NCBI RefSeq assembly: GCF_036634195.1
Contig: NZ_JAZIFY010000001.1
Coordinates: forward strand, 2,614,501-2,678,500
Direction of reading: 5' to 3'
From: Streptomyces sp. P9-A4
GTDB lineage: Bacteria > Actinomycetota > Actinomycetes > Streptomycetales > Streptomycetaceae
DNA length: 64,000 bases
Part shown: one piece after another, positions 20,473 to 29,379 of the stretch
Position numbering within the stretch: the stretch's first letter is position 1
Layout of the letters: each line of letters starts with the position of its first letter
The notes under the pieces: model-generated
Databases searched by the model: none
Told to the model about the DNA's origin: nothing
What the model saw: the letters and a program-made list of their open reading frames with translations, nothing else
Position numbers and translations under genes: made by a program

Positions 20473-21618
20473 ATGACTGGCACGGACACGACCGGCACGG
20501 GCACGCGTACGGATCCCACGGGCACGCGGGCTCCCGGCACCGCCCCCCGCACCCCCCTCCGCGTCGGGCTCGTCGGCTACGGCCTCGCGGGTTCCGTCTT
20601 CCACGCCCCGCTGATCGCCGCCTCCGAGGACCTGACCCTCGCCGCCGTCACCACCGGCAACCCCGAACGGGCCGCCGAGGCCCGCGCCGCCCACCCGGGC
20701 GTCCGGGTCGTCGCCGCCCCCGAGGAACTCTGGGCGGAGGGCTCCCCCGCGCTCGACCTGGTCGTGGTCGCCTCCCCCAACAAGACGCACGTCGCCGTCG
20801 CCACGGCCGCCCTGGAGGCCGGCCTCCCCGTCGTCGTCGACAAGCCCCTCGCCGGGACCGCCGCCGAGGCGCGCGGCCTCGCCGCCCTCGCCGAGGAGCG
20901 GGGGCTGCTGCTCTCCGTCTTCCAGAACCGCCGCTGGGACAACGACTTCCGTACGCTCCGCCGCCTCCTCGACGAGGACGCGCTCGGCGAGGTCCAGCGC
21001 TTCGAGTCCCGCTTCGAACGGTGGCGCCCGTACCCCAAGGGCGGCTGGCGTGAGTCGGGCGCACCCGAGGAGATCGGTGGCCTCCTCTACGACCTGGGCA
21101 GCCATGTCGTCGACCAGGCGCTCGTGCTCTTCGGGCCGGTGGTCTCGGTGTACGCCGAGTCGGACGTACGGCGGCCCGGCGCCGAGGCCGACGACGACAC
21201 CTTCCTGGCGCTCACCCACGCCGGCGGCGTCCGTTCCCATCTGTACGTGAGTGCCACCACCGCCCAGCTCGGCCCCCGCTTCCGGGTCCTCGGGCAGAGC
21301 GCGGGCTTCGTGAAGTACGGGCTCGACCCGCAGGAGGCCGCACTCCGCGAGGGGCTGCGGCCGGTGCCGGGGGCCGTGTGGGGCGTGGAGCCGGAGGCCC
21401 TGTGGGGCCGCATCGGTGCCGGTGAGTCCCCGCTGACCGGCGGCGGAACCCCGGTCGAGTCGCTGCCGGGCGACTACCCGGCGTACTACGCGGCCGTCGC
21501 CGCCGCCCTGCGCGGCACGGGCGAGAACCCGGTCACGGCCCACGAGGCCGCCGCCGCGCTCGACGTGCTGGAAGCGGCGAGGAGGTCCGCCCGCGAGGGC
21601 GTCACGGTGAGGCTCTGA
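20473..21618 (+). CDS. Gfo/Idh/MocA family oxidoreductase
   Basis: A 381-residue NAD(P)-dependent sugar or polyol dehydrogenase-like protein. The Rossmann motif is RVGLVGYGLAGSVFHAPLI at about residues 32-50, preceded by a Thr/Gly-rich tail. The conserved EKP-type motif is VVVDKPLAG, and the catalytic-region helix carries GGLLYDLGSHVVDQAL with the His typical of the family. It is divergent from the ROK regulator, suggesting sugar-responsive expression. ATG 20473 was chosen; an in-frame GTG at 20464 would overlap the operator. Confidence 0.9.
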   Translation: MTGTDTTGTGTRTDPTGTRAPGTAPRTPLRVGLVGYGLAGSVFHAPLIAASEDLTLAAVTTGNPERAAEARAAHPGVRVVAAPEELWAEGSPALDLVVVASPNKTHVAVATAALEAGLPVVVDKPLAGTAAEARGLAALAEERGLLLSVFQNRRWDNDFRTLRRLLDEDALGEVQRFESRFERWRPYPKGGWRESGAPEEIGGLLYDLGSHVVDQALVLFGPVVSVYAESDVRRPGAEADDDTFLALTHAGGVRSHLYVSATTAQLGPRFRVLGQSAGFVKYGLDPQEAALREGLRPVPGAVWGVEPEALWGRIGAGESPLTGGGTPVESLPGDYPAYYAAVAAALRGTGENPVTAHEAAAALDVLEAARRSAREGVTVRL

Positions 21619-21705
21619 CCGACACCCGACCGGGACCGCGCGGGGCGGCCCGGTCCCGGTCGGGGTCTCGGGGTCGGGGTCTCGGGGTCGGGGCGGGGCG
21701 GTCGC

Positions 21706-23169
21706 TCAGCTCATACGCCTCCGCCGCCGGGTGAAGGCCACGAGCGCGCCGCCGCCGAGGGCGAGACCGACGGCGGTGGCGCCCATGACGATCTTCCCGG
21801 TGCCCGCGCCGGTCTCGGGGAGCTGGCCCATCGGCCCGTGGTTGCCGCCGCCGGAGTTGCCGTATCCGCCGTTCTCCCCGTAACCACCGTCGCTCCCGCC
21901 GTCACTCCCGCCGGCCGTCCAACCGCCGGTCGTGTCGTCGGTGGGCGTGGGGGTCGGGGTCGGCTCGGTGGGTGTCGGGGTGGGCTCGGTCGGTGTCGGG
22001 GTCGGCTCCGTGGGTGTCGGCGTCGGCTCGGTCGGAGTGGGAGTGGGCTCCGTCGGTGTAGGCGTCGGCTCCGTGGGCGTCGGGGTCGGCGTGGGATCCG
22101 TGCAGTCGGGCAGGTCGCCGTTGAACGGATACGCGTGGATCTCCTGGCCACCGCCGCCCGTGGTCTCCGAGGAGTGCGTCAGGTTTCCGGTGGTGAAGAA
22201 GCGGCCGTTCATGCCCGGCATGGTGATCGTCGTCGTGCTGGCCTGGTTGCCGATCAGGACACCGCCCGCGAACTGGGCCGTCCCCTCGAACTTGACCCGG
22301 CTCGCGTCCGGGAAGTTCCACAGCACCCGGTCGCGCAGCCCGTCCGGCAGCCCGGCGATGTACGAGTCGACGACGCGTTCGCCGCCGAGGACGTTGACGA
22401 GGACGGTCGCGTCGGCCGGAATCCCGGCGAAGGCGATTCCCTGCTGGCCGCCGCTCGCCGACTCCAGGTCGAAGTCGACGTTGAAGACCTGGAGCGACGA
22501 GGTCCCGTCACCCGTGAAGAGGGTCTCGGAGCCGTTGTTGACGGCGGTCCCGGTGGGGGTGCGGGAGGCCCCGTTCACATAGGCGTAGCACTGGCTCGCG
22601 TCGGTGAGCTGGTCGCGGAGCGCGGTGTACGGGGCGGCGGCGTCGGCGTCGTGCACCGGGGTGGGCGCCACCGTGCCGGAGAGCGTGCCCCCGTACCGTA
22701 CGACGCCGCTGACCGAGCCCTCCTCGGCGAGCAGCCGCTGCCCGGAGGCGACCGTCAGGTCCTTGCCGACGGTGAGGAAGTCGGTGCCGTTGTCCGGGGG
22801 GACGCGGGAGCCGACGCCCGCGACGCCGACGTTGTAGACGGCCGACACCCCGGCCTTCTTGTTCTGGTCGAAGGCGCCGAGGACGACGACCTTGCCCTCG
22901 GCCTCGGCCGCCGCCTCGCGGACGAGGAAGTCGCCGCCGACGAAGATGTTGATGTTGTTGTCGCGGTACACGACGTCGCCGCTGCCGATGCCGGGGTAGG
23001 GACCGGTGGGGCAGTTGCCGGGCTTGCAGGGGCCGAGGCCGCCCGGCAGCGGCTCGGCCCAGCCGGTCACGGCCAGCGCGCCGACCAGGGCGGTGGCTCC
23101 GACCGTGGACGCGGCGATGAGGGCGAGACGGCGTCGGTCACGGCGGCGGTCATAGGCGTTTCGTTCCAT
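21706..23169 (-). CDS. LPXTG-anchored protein with choice-of-anchor A domain
   Basis: A 487-residue surface protein. A signal helix ([19 protein letters not shown]) is followed by a choice-of-anchor A domain of about 300 residues ([67 protein letters not shown]). A stalk of repeated EPTPTPT units comes next, then a Gly-rich stretch, and the sorting signal QLPETG with a hydrophobic helix and RRRRRMS tail. It is probably attached to peptidoglycan by a sortase. The start at 23169 was chosen because the extra 15 residues from 23214 overlap the upstream terminator. The role of this domain family is largely unknown. Confidence 0.85.
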   Translation of the reverse strand: MERNAYDRRRDRRRLALIAASTVGATALVGALAVTGWAEPLPGGLGPCKPGNCPTGPYPGIGSGDVVYRDNNINIFVGGDFLVREAAAEAEGKVVVLGAFDQNKKAGVSAVYNVGVAGVGSRVPPDNGTDFLTVGKDLTVASGQRLLAEEGSVSGVVRYGGTLSGTVAPTPVHDADAAAPYTALRDQLTDASQCYAYVNGASRTPTGTAVNNGSETLFTGDGTSSLQVFNVDFDLESASGGQQGIAFAGIPADATVLVNVLGGERVVDSYIAGLPDGLRDRVLWNFPDASRVKFEGTAQFAGGVLIGNQASTTTITMPGMNGRFFTTGNLTHSSETTGGGGQEIHAYPFNGDLPDCTDPTPTPTPTEPTPTPTEPTPTPTEPTPTPTEPTPTPTEPTPTPTEPTPTPTPTDDTTGGWTAGGSDGGSDGGYGENGGYGNSGGGNHGPMGQLPETGAGTGKIVMGATAVGLALGGGALVAFTRRRRRMS

Positions 23170-23195
23170 ATCAGGCAATATGCAAAAACCAGCAC

Positions 23196-23227
23196 AAAAA
23201 AGGCGACGCCCCACGCGGGGCGCCGCC
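23196..23227 (-). terminator. Rho-independent terminator of the FAH hydrolase gene
   Basis: On the minus strand an 11-bp GC-rich stem (GGCGGCGCCCC with GGGGCGTCGCC, one mismatch) is followed directly by TTTTTT. It lies 23-54 bp after the stop at 23250 and is the clearest intrinsic terminator in the window. Confidence 0.9.
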
Positions 23228-23249
23228 CTTTCGCTTCAGATCACCGGGA

Positions 23250-24107
23250 TCAGGCGCTCTTGAGTTCCTGGCGCTGGCGGCCGAGGCCGTCGACCTCCAG
23301 CTCGACCACGTCGCCGGGCCGCAGGTACGGCTTGGGCTCCGGCTGCCCCATGGCGACACCGGCGGGCGTGCCGGTGTTGATGATGTCGCCGGGGTAGAGG
23401 GTCATGAACCGGCTGACGTACCGCACGACCTCGGCGACCGGGAAGATCTGGTCCGAGGTGTGACCGTCCTGCCTGAGCTCGCCGTTGACCCAGAGCCGCA
23501 TGCCGAGCGCCTGCGGGTCCGGCACCTCGTCGGCGGTGACCAGCCAGGGCCCGAGCGGGTTGAAGGTCTCGCAGTTCTTGCCCTTGTCCCAGGTGCCGCC
23601 GCGCTCGATCTGGAACTCGCGCTCGGAGACGTCGTGCGCGACGGCGTACCCGGCGACGTGCGCGAGGGCCTCCTCGTCGGTCTCCAGATACCGGGCGGTG
23701 CGGCCGATGACGATCGCCAGCTCCACCTCCCAGTCCGTCTTCACCGAGCCGCGCGGTACGAGCACGGTGTCGTCGGGGCCGACGACGGTGTCGGCGGCCT
23801 TGAGGAAGACGACGGGCTCGGCGGGGGTGGCCTGACCGGTCTCGGCGGCGTGCCCGTGGTAGTTCAGCCCGATGCACACGACCTTGCCGATCCGGCCGAC
23901 CGGCGGGCCGACGCGCAGCCCGGTGGCGTCGAGCGCGGGCAGCACTCCGGCGCCGGCGGCGGCCCGGACGCGGTCCAGGGCGGAGGCGTCGGCGAGCAGA
24001 CTGCCGTCGATGTCGTCGACCAGCGCGGACAGGTCGCGGAGCCTTCCGTCCTGGTCGAGCAGGGCGGGACGCTCGGCTCCGGGCGGGCCGACACGCAGCA
24101 GCTTCAT
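23250..24107 (-). CDS. Fumarylacetoacetate hydrolase family protein
   Basis: A 285-residue protein of the FAH/ureidoglycolate lyase-like family. The small N-terminal domain ends near IGKVVCIGLNYHGHAAE. The catalytic domain carries metal ligands in DWEVELAIVIG and AHDVSEREFQIERGGTWDKGKNCETFNPLGPW, and PGDIINTGTPAGVAMG. Members hydrolyse or decarboxylate beta-keto acids and cleave C-C bonds in aromatic and sugar-acid catabolism. The start at 24107 has GGGAG upstream. It is monocistronic, with its own upstream dyad and terminator. Confidence 0.9.
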   Translation of the reverse strand: MKLLRVGPPGAERPALLDQDGRLRDLSALVDDIDGSLLADASALDRVRAAAGAGVLPALDATGLRVGPPVGRIGKVVCIGLNYHGHAAETGQATPAEPVVFLKAADTVVGPDDTVLVPRGSVKTDWEVELAIVIGRTARYLETDEEALAHVAGYAVAHDVSEREFQIERGGTWDKGKNCETFNPLGPWLVTADEVPDPQALGMRLWVNGELRQDGHTSDQIFPVAEVVRYVSRFMTLYPGDIINTGTPAGVAMGQPEPKPYLRPGDVVELEVDGLGRQRQELKSA

Positions 24108-24179
24108 GGACTTCTCCCTGTGGTCGAGGCGGGCCCGGGAAAGGCCCTGGGGTACCCCGGCCGATGGAGTGCGGCCATC

Positions 24180-24199
24180 GGAGGATTGGTCGATCCTCC
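24180..24199. promoter_or_regulatory. Candidate operator upstream of FAH gene
   Basis: GGAGGAT-TGGTCG-ATCCTCC is a perfect 7-bp dyad 73 bp upstream of the FAH hydrolase start. It resembles the operators of IclR or GntR regulators of catabolic genes, but no such regulator is adjacent. Confidence 0.4.
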
Positions 24200-24244
24200 A
24201 AGAGAACAGGTCACTCTGCAAGACCCCGTTCACGCACTGGACCC

Positions 24245-24964
24245 TTACGCGGGAGTAACCAGGGCCGCCCCCGGCATGTCCCGGTAGAGGAAGGTCCGCT
24301 CGACGGCGGTCCAGGTGGTGCTGGTGACGATGTAGAGCGCGGCGGCCAGCGGTACGGCCGCGACCGAGATCAGGGTCGCGAAGGAGAGCAGCGGCAGGAA
24401 CTTGGCCATGCCCGCGGCCACCCCCGCGCCGGGCTGGCCGGGCTCCACCGCGACCGCCACCGGCTGCCGCTTGGCCCGGAGGTAGTTGTACGTGGCGACG
24501 GTGGCCACGATCGCGAAGAGCACGAGGTAGACGAGGCCGGCCGGGCCGAAGACCCCGCCGTGGGAGAGGGCGTCGGCGTAGTGGTCGCCCAGTGGGGCGG
24601 CGAAGAGGCTGTGCCCGGCCATCCGCCCGCTGGAGAAGAGGTGGAACATCAGGAAGAACGCGGGTGCCTGGAGCAGGCTCGGCAGGCAGCCCGCGAGCGG
24701 CGAGACCTTCTCCTCGGCATGCAGTTCCATGATCGCCTTCTGCAGGCGGTCGGGGTTCTTGGCGTGCTTCTTGCGGAGCGCGGCGAGCTGGGGGGCGAGC
24801 CGGGTGCGCGCCTTCTGGCCCCGGGCGGCGGCCCGGGAGAGCGGGTGGATCGCGAGCCGTACGAGCAGGGTGAAGAGGATGATCGCGGCGGCCGTGGCGG
24901 TGCCGGCGAAGAGCGGCTGGAGCAGGTCGGCGAGCCGCTCGACCAGGGAAGCGAAGACGGACAA
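24245..24964 (-). CDS. yidC: YidC/Oxa1 family membrane insertase (paralogue)
   Basis: A 239-residue membrane protein with about five hydrophobic segments. The cytoplasmic hairpin is KKHAKNPDRLQKAIMELHAEEKVSPLAGCLPSLLQAPAFF, with the conserved Arg of the hydrophilic groove expected near RLAIHP. It is shorter than the main Streptomyces YidC beside rpmH and lies away from dnaA, so it is best read as a second insertase. It is preceded on the same strand by the DUF6412 gene with a gap of about 100 bp. The substrate proteins are unknown. Confidence 0.85.
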   Translation of the reverse strand: MSVFASLVERLADLLQPLFAGTATAAAIILFTLLVRLAIHPLSRAAARGQKARTRLAPQLAALRKKHAKNPDRLQKAIMELHAEEKVSPLAGCLPSLLQAPAFFLMFHLFSSGRMAGHSLFAAPLGDHYADALSHGGVFGPAGLVYLVLFAIVATVATYNYLRAKRQPVAVAVEPGQPGAGVAAGMAKFLPLLSFATLISVAAVPLAAALYIVTSTTWTAVERTFLYRDMPGAALVTPA

Positions 24965-25067
24965 GGGGGAGCCCTCCGTGGGGTCTCGTCGTGCCGGGGA
25001 GATTCGGGTCTCGGCATGACGGATCCGCGTGAGGGGTGTCCGGGTGATGGGGTGGTGCGGGAGCTCC

Positions 25068-25364
25068 CTACGCGGCCGTCAGGAGGGGACGGCCGGGAGC
25101 GCGGGGTCTGCGCCGCCCTGCGGCGTCGGGATCGCGCTGGGGCAGGAAGGCGGTGCGGCGCTCGCGGTCGCGTATGGCGGTGCGGACGGCGGTGGGCGGC
25201 ACCGCCAGGGCCGTACGGGCTCCGAAGAGGGCGCACACGACGCCGGTCGCGGCGAGGGCGACGGCGGCGGAGACGCTCGCACCGTCGGAGAGCAGGAGGT
25301 CGGCGACGGCGAGGAGGAAGAACAGTGGCGCGACGATGCGCAGGACCAGGGCCCTGATCGTCAT
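25068..25364 (-). CDS. DUF6412-type small membrane protein
   Basis: A 98-residue protein starting at the ATG at 25362-25364. It has two hydrophobic segments (LRIVAPLFFLLAVADLLL and VSAAVALAATGVVCALFGA), then a basic soluble tail with TAIRDRERRTAFLPQRDPDAAGRRRPRAPG. I recall this tail from Streptomyces proteins annotated DUF6412 that sit beside a YidC paralogue, as here. The function is unknown; a YidC accessory role is a guess from context. Confidence 0.7.
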   Translation of the reverse strand: MTIRALVLRIVAPLFFLLAVADLLLSDGASVSAAVALAATGVVCALFGARTALAVPPTAVRTAIRDRERRTAFLPQRDPDAAGRRRPRAPGRPLLTAA

Positions 25365-25495
25365 CCCGTCACCCCCTCTCGGCGTTCCGTTCCCCTCGAC
25401 GGTACAGCGTCCGTCGACTTCGGTCTCACGGTGAGGACGCGCGGGGAGGCCCGAGAGTTCCCGTACCCGCCGTGCCGGCCGGGCTCCGCCCGACG

Positions 25496-26029
25496 TCAGT
25501 TCTGCTCCAGCGGGACCAGGAGGCGGCGGGGGTGGAGCAGGGCGCGGCTGACGGGGTCGGCGGGGTCCCGGTCGAGCCCGGATCCCGGCCGCATCTCGAC
25601 GTCGGCGGGCGGCACGGCGACACGGCAGGCGGGGCATTCGCCGTACGGGCCGAGTTCGGTGCCGCAGTCGGCGTGGTGGAAGTGGCGTACGGGTACGGCC
25701 CCGGGCGCCTCGGTCCTGCCCCAGGCACCGAGGGAGCGCAGGACCGGCCAGAGGGCGAGGCCGCGCTCGGTGAGCAGGTACTCGTCGCGCGGGGGCGACT
25801 CCTGGTAGCGCCGCCGGCCGAGGACGCCGGCCTCGACGAGGGCCTGGAGGCGGGCGGCGAGGACGGCGCGGGGGGCGCCGAGGTGGACGAGGAAGTCGCT
25901 GTAGCGCCGGACGCCGTAGAAGGCGTCGCGCACGACGAGCAGGGTCCAGCGCTCCCCGACGACCTCCAGGGCGCGGGCGATGGAGCACTGCTGGTGGGCG
26001 TAGTCCTTGCCGAGAGCCATGGGATCCAT
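25496..26029 (-). CDS. HxlR family transcriptional regulator
   Basis: A 177-residue protein. The HxlR winged-helix domain spans about residues 10-105 (QQCSIARALEVVGERWTLLVVRDAFYGVRRYSDF and the DEYLLTERGLALWPVL wing). A C-terminal extension holds a Cys pair pattern (HADCGTELGPYGECPACRV) that looks like a zinc ribbon. It is divergent from the MFS drug transporter gene, the usual target of such regulators. ATG 26029 was taken; an upstream TTG at 26038 is possible but lacks a ribosome site. Confidence 0.88.
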   Translation of the reverse strand: MDPMALGKDYAHQQCSIARALEVVGERWTLLVVRDAFYGVRRYSDFLVHLGAPRAVLAARLQALVEAGVLGRRRYQESPPRDEYLLTERGLALWPVLRSLGAWGRTEAPGAVPVRHFHHADCGTELGPYGECPACRVAVPPADVEMRPGSGLDRDPADPVSRALLHPRRLLVPLEQN

Positions 26030-26041
26030 CGTACCCAATCA

Positions 26042-26060
26042 AGGTTCAATGAACGAACCT
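26042..26060. promoter_or_regulatory. Candidate HxlR operator
   Basis: AGGTTC-AATGAAC-GAACCT is a dyad in the short divergent region between the HxlR gene and the MFS gene. Its AT-rich centre and position next to both promoters suit autoregulation plus repression of the transporter. Confidence 0.5.
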
Positions 26061-26113
26061 AACTGGTACGGTGAGTTCAGTCACCGAACCGACCGACGGT
26101 GGAGGTCCCTGTC

Positions 26114-27493
26114 ATGCTCCAGCCCGCCACCACCGAGGCCGCCCCCCGGTCACCCGGCCGCGCCGGCCGGCCCGGGGCCGCCCTCGCCGTCACCGCCGCC
26201 GCCACCGCCGTCGCGCTGATGAACTACACGGCCCCGATGCTCACGCTCCCCGACATGGCCGCCGCCTTCGCGACCCCGGCCTCGGCCCAGGCCTGGCTGC
26301 TCAACGGCACCCCGCTCGGCCTCGCCGTACTCCTCCTCGTGGCCGGCAGCCTCGCCGACGCGCACGGGCGCCGCCGGATCTTCCTCCTCGGCACCCTCAC
26401 CCTCGGCCTCACCACCGCCCTCGGCGCCCTCGCGGGCTCCACGCTCACCTTCACCGCCGCCCGGATCGCCCAGGGCGCGGCGAGCGCGGCGGTCCTCGCG
26501 GGCAGCCTGGGCCTGCTCGCCCACGCGTACCCGGCGGGCCGGGACAGGATCAGGGCGACGGGCATCTGGGGGGCCTCGGTCAGCGGCGGCATCGCACTCG
26601 GCCCCCTGCTCGCGGGCGCGCTGAGCCTGGCGGACTGGCGGCTGGCGTACGGGGTACTGGGCGCGGCGGCGCTGGCGACGGCGGCGGTGGGGGCGCGGAC
26701 GCTGACCGCCGACGGACCGGCACCTGAGCGGTCCCGTTCCCGCCCCGACATCACCGGAGCGGTCACTCTCGGCCTCGCCCTGGCGGCCCTGCTCACCGCC
26801 CTCACTCTCGGCCGGGACGGCTGGCTGCGGGCCCCGGTGGGTCTCCTGCTCCTGGCATCGGCCGCCCTGACGGCGCTCTTCGTGGTCGTCGAGCATCGGA
26901 GCCGGGCGCCCATGGTGGACCTGGCCCTGCTGCGGAGGCCCACGTTCCTGGCGTCGACGCTGGGGGCGCTGTTCACGGGCCTGGCGGTGATCGGGCTGTT
27001 CAGCGTGGTGCCCGCGCTGCTCCAGGGCGGGGCCGGAATGTCGCCGCTCGGCGCGGCGTCGCTGTTCCTGCTCTGGTCGGGCACGGCGTTCGTGGCGGCC
27101 CTCCAGGCCCGCCGCCTCGCGGGCCGGCTCTCCGCCGCGTACCAGCTGGCGCTGGGCTTCGCCCTGTCGGCGTCAGGGGTCCTCGCTCTGCTCGGCGGGC
27201 TCGAAGGCCCCTGGCCGCGCCTGCTCCCCGGGCTGGTGGTGGCGGGCGTGGGCAGCGGCCTCCTGAACGCCGCGCTCCCCCGGCTCGCGGTCGACTCCGT
27301 ACCGCCGGAGCGGGCGGCGATGGGCTCGGGCGCCAACAACACCGCCCGCTACATCGGCTCCTCGGCCGGGGTGGCCCTGACGCTGGCCCTGGTGCCGGCG
27401 GGCCCGGACACGACGCTCCTGGTCTCGGCGGGGCTGGCGCTCACGGGCGCGGCGCTCACGCTCGTACTGGGCGGACGGCGGCGCGAGCGGTGA
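26114..27493 (+). CDS. MFS multidrug-type transporter (DHA2-like)
   Basis: A 459-residue integral membrane protein with 12-14 hydrophobic segments. The MFS motif A region is LLVAGSLADAHGRRRIFLLG, and the fifth-helix antiporter-like motif is GASVSGGIALGPLLAGAL. Proton-driven export of small toxic molecules is the likely role. The start at 26114 has GGAGG 8 bp upstream; the longer frame from 26099 has none. Divergence from the HxlR regulator suggests inducible expression. The 3' end, including the stop codon, lies in a sequence duplicated downstream. Confidence 0.88.
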   Translation: MLQPATTEAAPRSPGRAGRPGAALAVTAAATAVALMNYTAPMLTLPDMAAAFATPASAQAWLLNGTPLGLAVLLLVAGSLADAHGRRRIFLLGTLTLGLTTALGALAGSTLTFTAARIAQGAASAAVLAGSLGLLAHAYPAGRDRIRATGIWGASVSGGIALGPLLAGALSLADWRLAYGVLGAAALATAAVGARTLTADGPAPERSRSRPDITGAVTLGLALAALLTALTLGRDGWLRAPVGLLLLASAALTALFVVVEHRSRAPMVDLALLRRPTFLASTLGALFTGLAVIGLFSVVPALLQGGAGMSPLGAASLFLLWSGTAFVAALQARRLAGRLSAAYQLALGFALSASGVLALLGGLEGPWPRLLPGLVVAGVGSGLLNAALPRLAVDSVPPERAAMGSGANNTARYIGSSAGVALTLALVPAGPDTTLLVSAGLALTGAALTLVLGGRRRER

Positions 27494-27669
27494 CGGGCGC
27501 CGGGATCAGGCCCGCACGGGGCGGACGGCCGCACCCGCACTGACCGACGCCGGGATCAGGCCCGTACGGGGCGGACGGCGGCCCGAGCGGTGACGGGCGC
27601 CGGGGATCAGGCCCGCACGGGGCGGACGGCCGCACCCGCACTGACCGGCCCCGGGATCAGGCCCGCACA
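27470..27669. repeat. Tandem duplication of about 100 bp across two convergent gene ends
   Basis: Two units (27470-27568 and 27569-27669) are nearly identical. Each consists of two related halves of about 50 bp that contain GGGGCGGACGGC and end CCGGGATCAGGCCCGCAC. The first unit includes the MFS stop codon and the last includes the symporter stop codon on the other strand, so both genes now end inside copies of the same sequence. No inverted ends or transposase were seen. Confidence 0.85.
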
Positions 27670-29165
27670 CCACCGACCGCCGCCTCGGTGAACTCCTCCA
27701 GGGCGAGCACCTCGTCGTCGGGGCGCTCGTCGCCGCGGTCCGGAGGCCCGTACAGGCTGACGGGGACGGCCACGGCGAGGTTGGCGACGAGGGCGAGCAG
27801 CCCCGCGTTGACGCCCCAGAGCGGATCGTTCCCGGAGAAGACCAGCGCGCAGACGAGCGCGACGCCCATCGCGAGCCCGCACACCCCGCCCACCAGGGTC
27901 ATCCGCCGCCACACCAGACCCAGCAGCACCAGCGGAAGCAGCTGGGCCATCCCCTCGTAGGAGATGAGGGAGAGGCGTACGAGGGTGTTGGGGGCGGTGT
28001 ACGTCATGAGGAGGGCGAGCGCCCCCGCGACCACGACCACCAACTGCGAGAGCCCCTTCTCGCGGGCGCGCAGCCGTGGCGCGAGGCTGAGCACGCTCCG
28101 CCCCCACATGGTGCCGATGACCAGCATGAACACGGCCATCGGCACGATCGAGGAGAGCGCCGCCGCGACCCCGACGAGCCCGACGGCCCAGGCGGGCAGG
28201 GAGTCCGTGACCAGCTCGAACAGCGCGAGGTTCGACTCGGCGCCGACGAGCCCGGGGACGACGAAGAGCGCGGCCATGCCGAGCAGCATGGGGACGAAGA
28301 GCAGCACGTTGTACGCGGGCAGCCAGACGGCGTTGCGGCGCAGGGTGTCGGCGTCGCGGGCGCCGAGGTAGCCGGCGACGGTGGTGGGGAAGATGACGAC
28401 GGTGAGGGAGTTGAGGACGGTGGTGGAGGCGAACCAGCCGACGCCGTACCCGCTCTCCTCGCCGCCGTGTCCGGGCAGTTTCAGCCACTCGCTCTTCTCG
28501 TCGACGAGCCGCCCGAAGAACTCCCCGAACCCGCCGAAGTAGTGCAGCGGCACGTACACGAAGAGGAAGCCCAGGGTGAGGATGACCAGCGCGTCCTTGA
28601 GCACGGACACCCAGGCGCTCCCGCGCAGCCCGCTCACCACGACGAAGCCGGTGGTGACGGCGAAGGCGAGGAAGTAGGCGGGGTTCAGGCCGATCGTGCC
28701 GTACGAGATCGTGGACACGACCACGCCCATGCCGGTGATCTGGAGCTGGATGTACGGCAGCAGGAAGACGGTCGCGAGGACGGCGACGGCGGCGCCGAGC
28801 CAGGGCCGGCGGTAGCGGTGGGCGGCCATGTCGCTGATCGCGACGAGGCCGTGCTTGCGGGCGTACCCCCAGAGCATGGGCCCGACGACGTAACCCACGG
28901 CGTAGCCGCAGGACATGTAGGCGACGACGTAGAGCACCGGGGCGCCGTAGTTGTACCCCCACCCGGCGGCGCCGAGGTAGCTGAAGCTGGTGTACCCCTC
29001 CCCGGCCATCAGCACCCAGATGAAGACGGGGCCGAGCGAACGCCCGCCGACCGACCAGGCGTCGAGCCCGCCGGTCTGGTGCCGGCGGACGGCGAGCAGC
29101 CCGAGGGCGACGGTCAGCACCATGAAGACCGCGAAGACGGAGACGGCGACGGCGGCGGAACTCAC
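27657..29165 (-). CDS. Sodium:solute symporter (SSS family)
   Basis: A 502-residue membrane protein with about 13 helices. The SSS signature region GLRGSAWVSVLKDALVILTLGF and the early segment GGRSLGPVFIWVLMAGEGYTSFSYLG are typical of sodium-coupled monocarboxylate, proline or pantothenate symporters. The GTG start overlaps the stop of the DUF3311 gene by 4 bp (GTGA). SSS permeases paired with a DUF3311 protein are usually organic-acid (acetate or monocarboxylate-like) carriers in actinobacteria, but the substrate is not fixed by sequence. Confidence 0.9.
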   Translation of the reverse strand: MSSAAVAVSVFAVFMVLTVALGLLAVRRHQTGGLDAWSVGGRSLGPVFIWVLMAGEGYTSFSYLGAAGWGYNYGAPVLYVVAYMSCGYAVGYVVGPMLWGYARKHGLVAISDMAAHRYRRPWLGAAVAVLATVFLLPYIQLQITGMGVVVSTISYGTIGLNPAYFLAFAVTTGFVVVSGLRGSAWVSVLKDALVILTLGFLFVYVPLHYFGGFGEFFGRLVDEKSEWLKLPGHGGEESGYGVGWFASTTVLNSLTVVIFPTTVAGYLGARDADTLRRNAVWLPAYNVLLFVPMLLGMAALFVVPGLVGAESNLALFELVTDSLPAWAVGLVGVAAALSSIVPMAVFMLVIGTMWGRSVLSLAPRLRAREKGLSQLVVVVAGALALLMTYTAPNTLVRLSLISYEGMAQLLPLVLLGLVWRRMTLVGGVCGLAMGVALVCALVFSGNDPLWGVNAGLLALVANLAVAVPVSLYGPPDRGDERPDDEVLALEEFTEAAVGGVRA

Positions 29166-29347
29166 GACCGGTCACCCCGCCGCGCGAGGCCGACGGCGAC
29201 GGGAGTGAGGAGGGTCGCCCCGAACAGCCAGAGGACGAACAACGGCACCCGGTTCACGAACGGCAGCGCGACGACGAACAGGAGGTACGGAACGAGGAGC
29301 CACAACAGCTGGGGCCGGCGTCTGATCACCCGGTCGAGACTAGCCAC
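29162..29347 (-). CDS. DUF3311 small membrane protein (symporter partner)
   Basis: A 61-residue protein read from the GTG at 29345-29347. The N-terminus MASLDRVIRRRPQ is followed by two hydrophobic segments (LLWLLVPYLLFVVALPF and PLFVLWLFGATLLTPVAVGL) and a basic end. This is the DUF3311 pattern, always found just upstream of an SSS symporter and probably an assembly partner. A much longer frame runs through it but is out of register with the sortase gene upstream. Confidence 0.8.
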   Translation of the reverse strand: MASLDRVIRRRPQLLWLLVPYLLFVVALPFVNRVPLFVLWLFGATLLTPVAVGLARRGDRS

Positions 29348-29379
29348 GGGTCCGGCTGGGGCTCCGGCCACGGGCCCGG

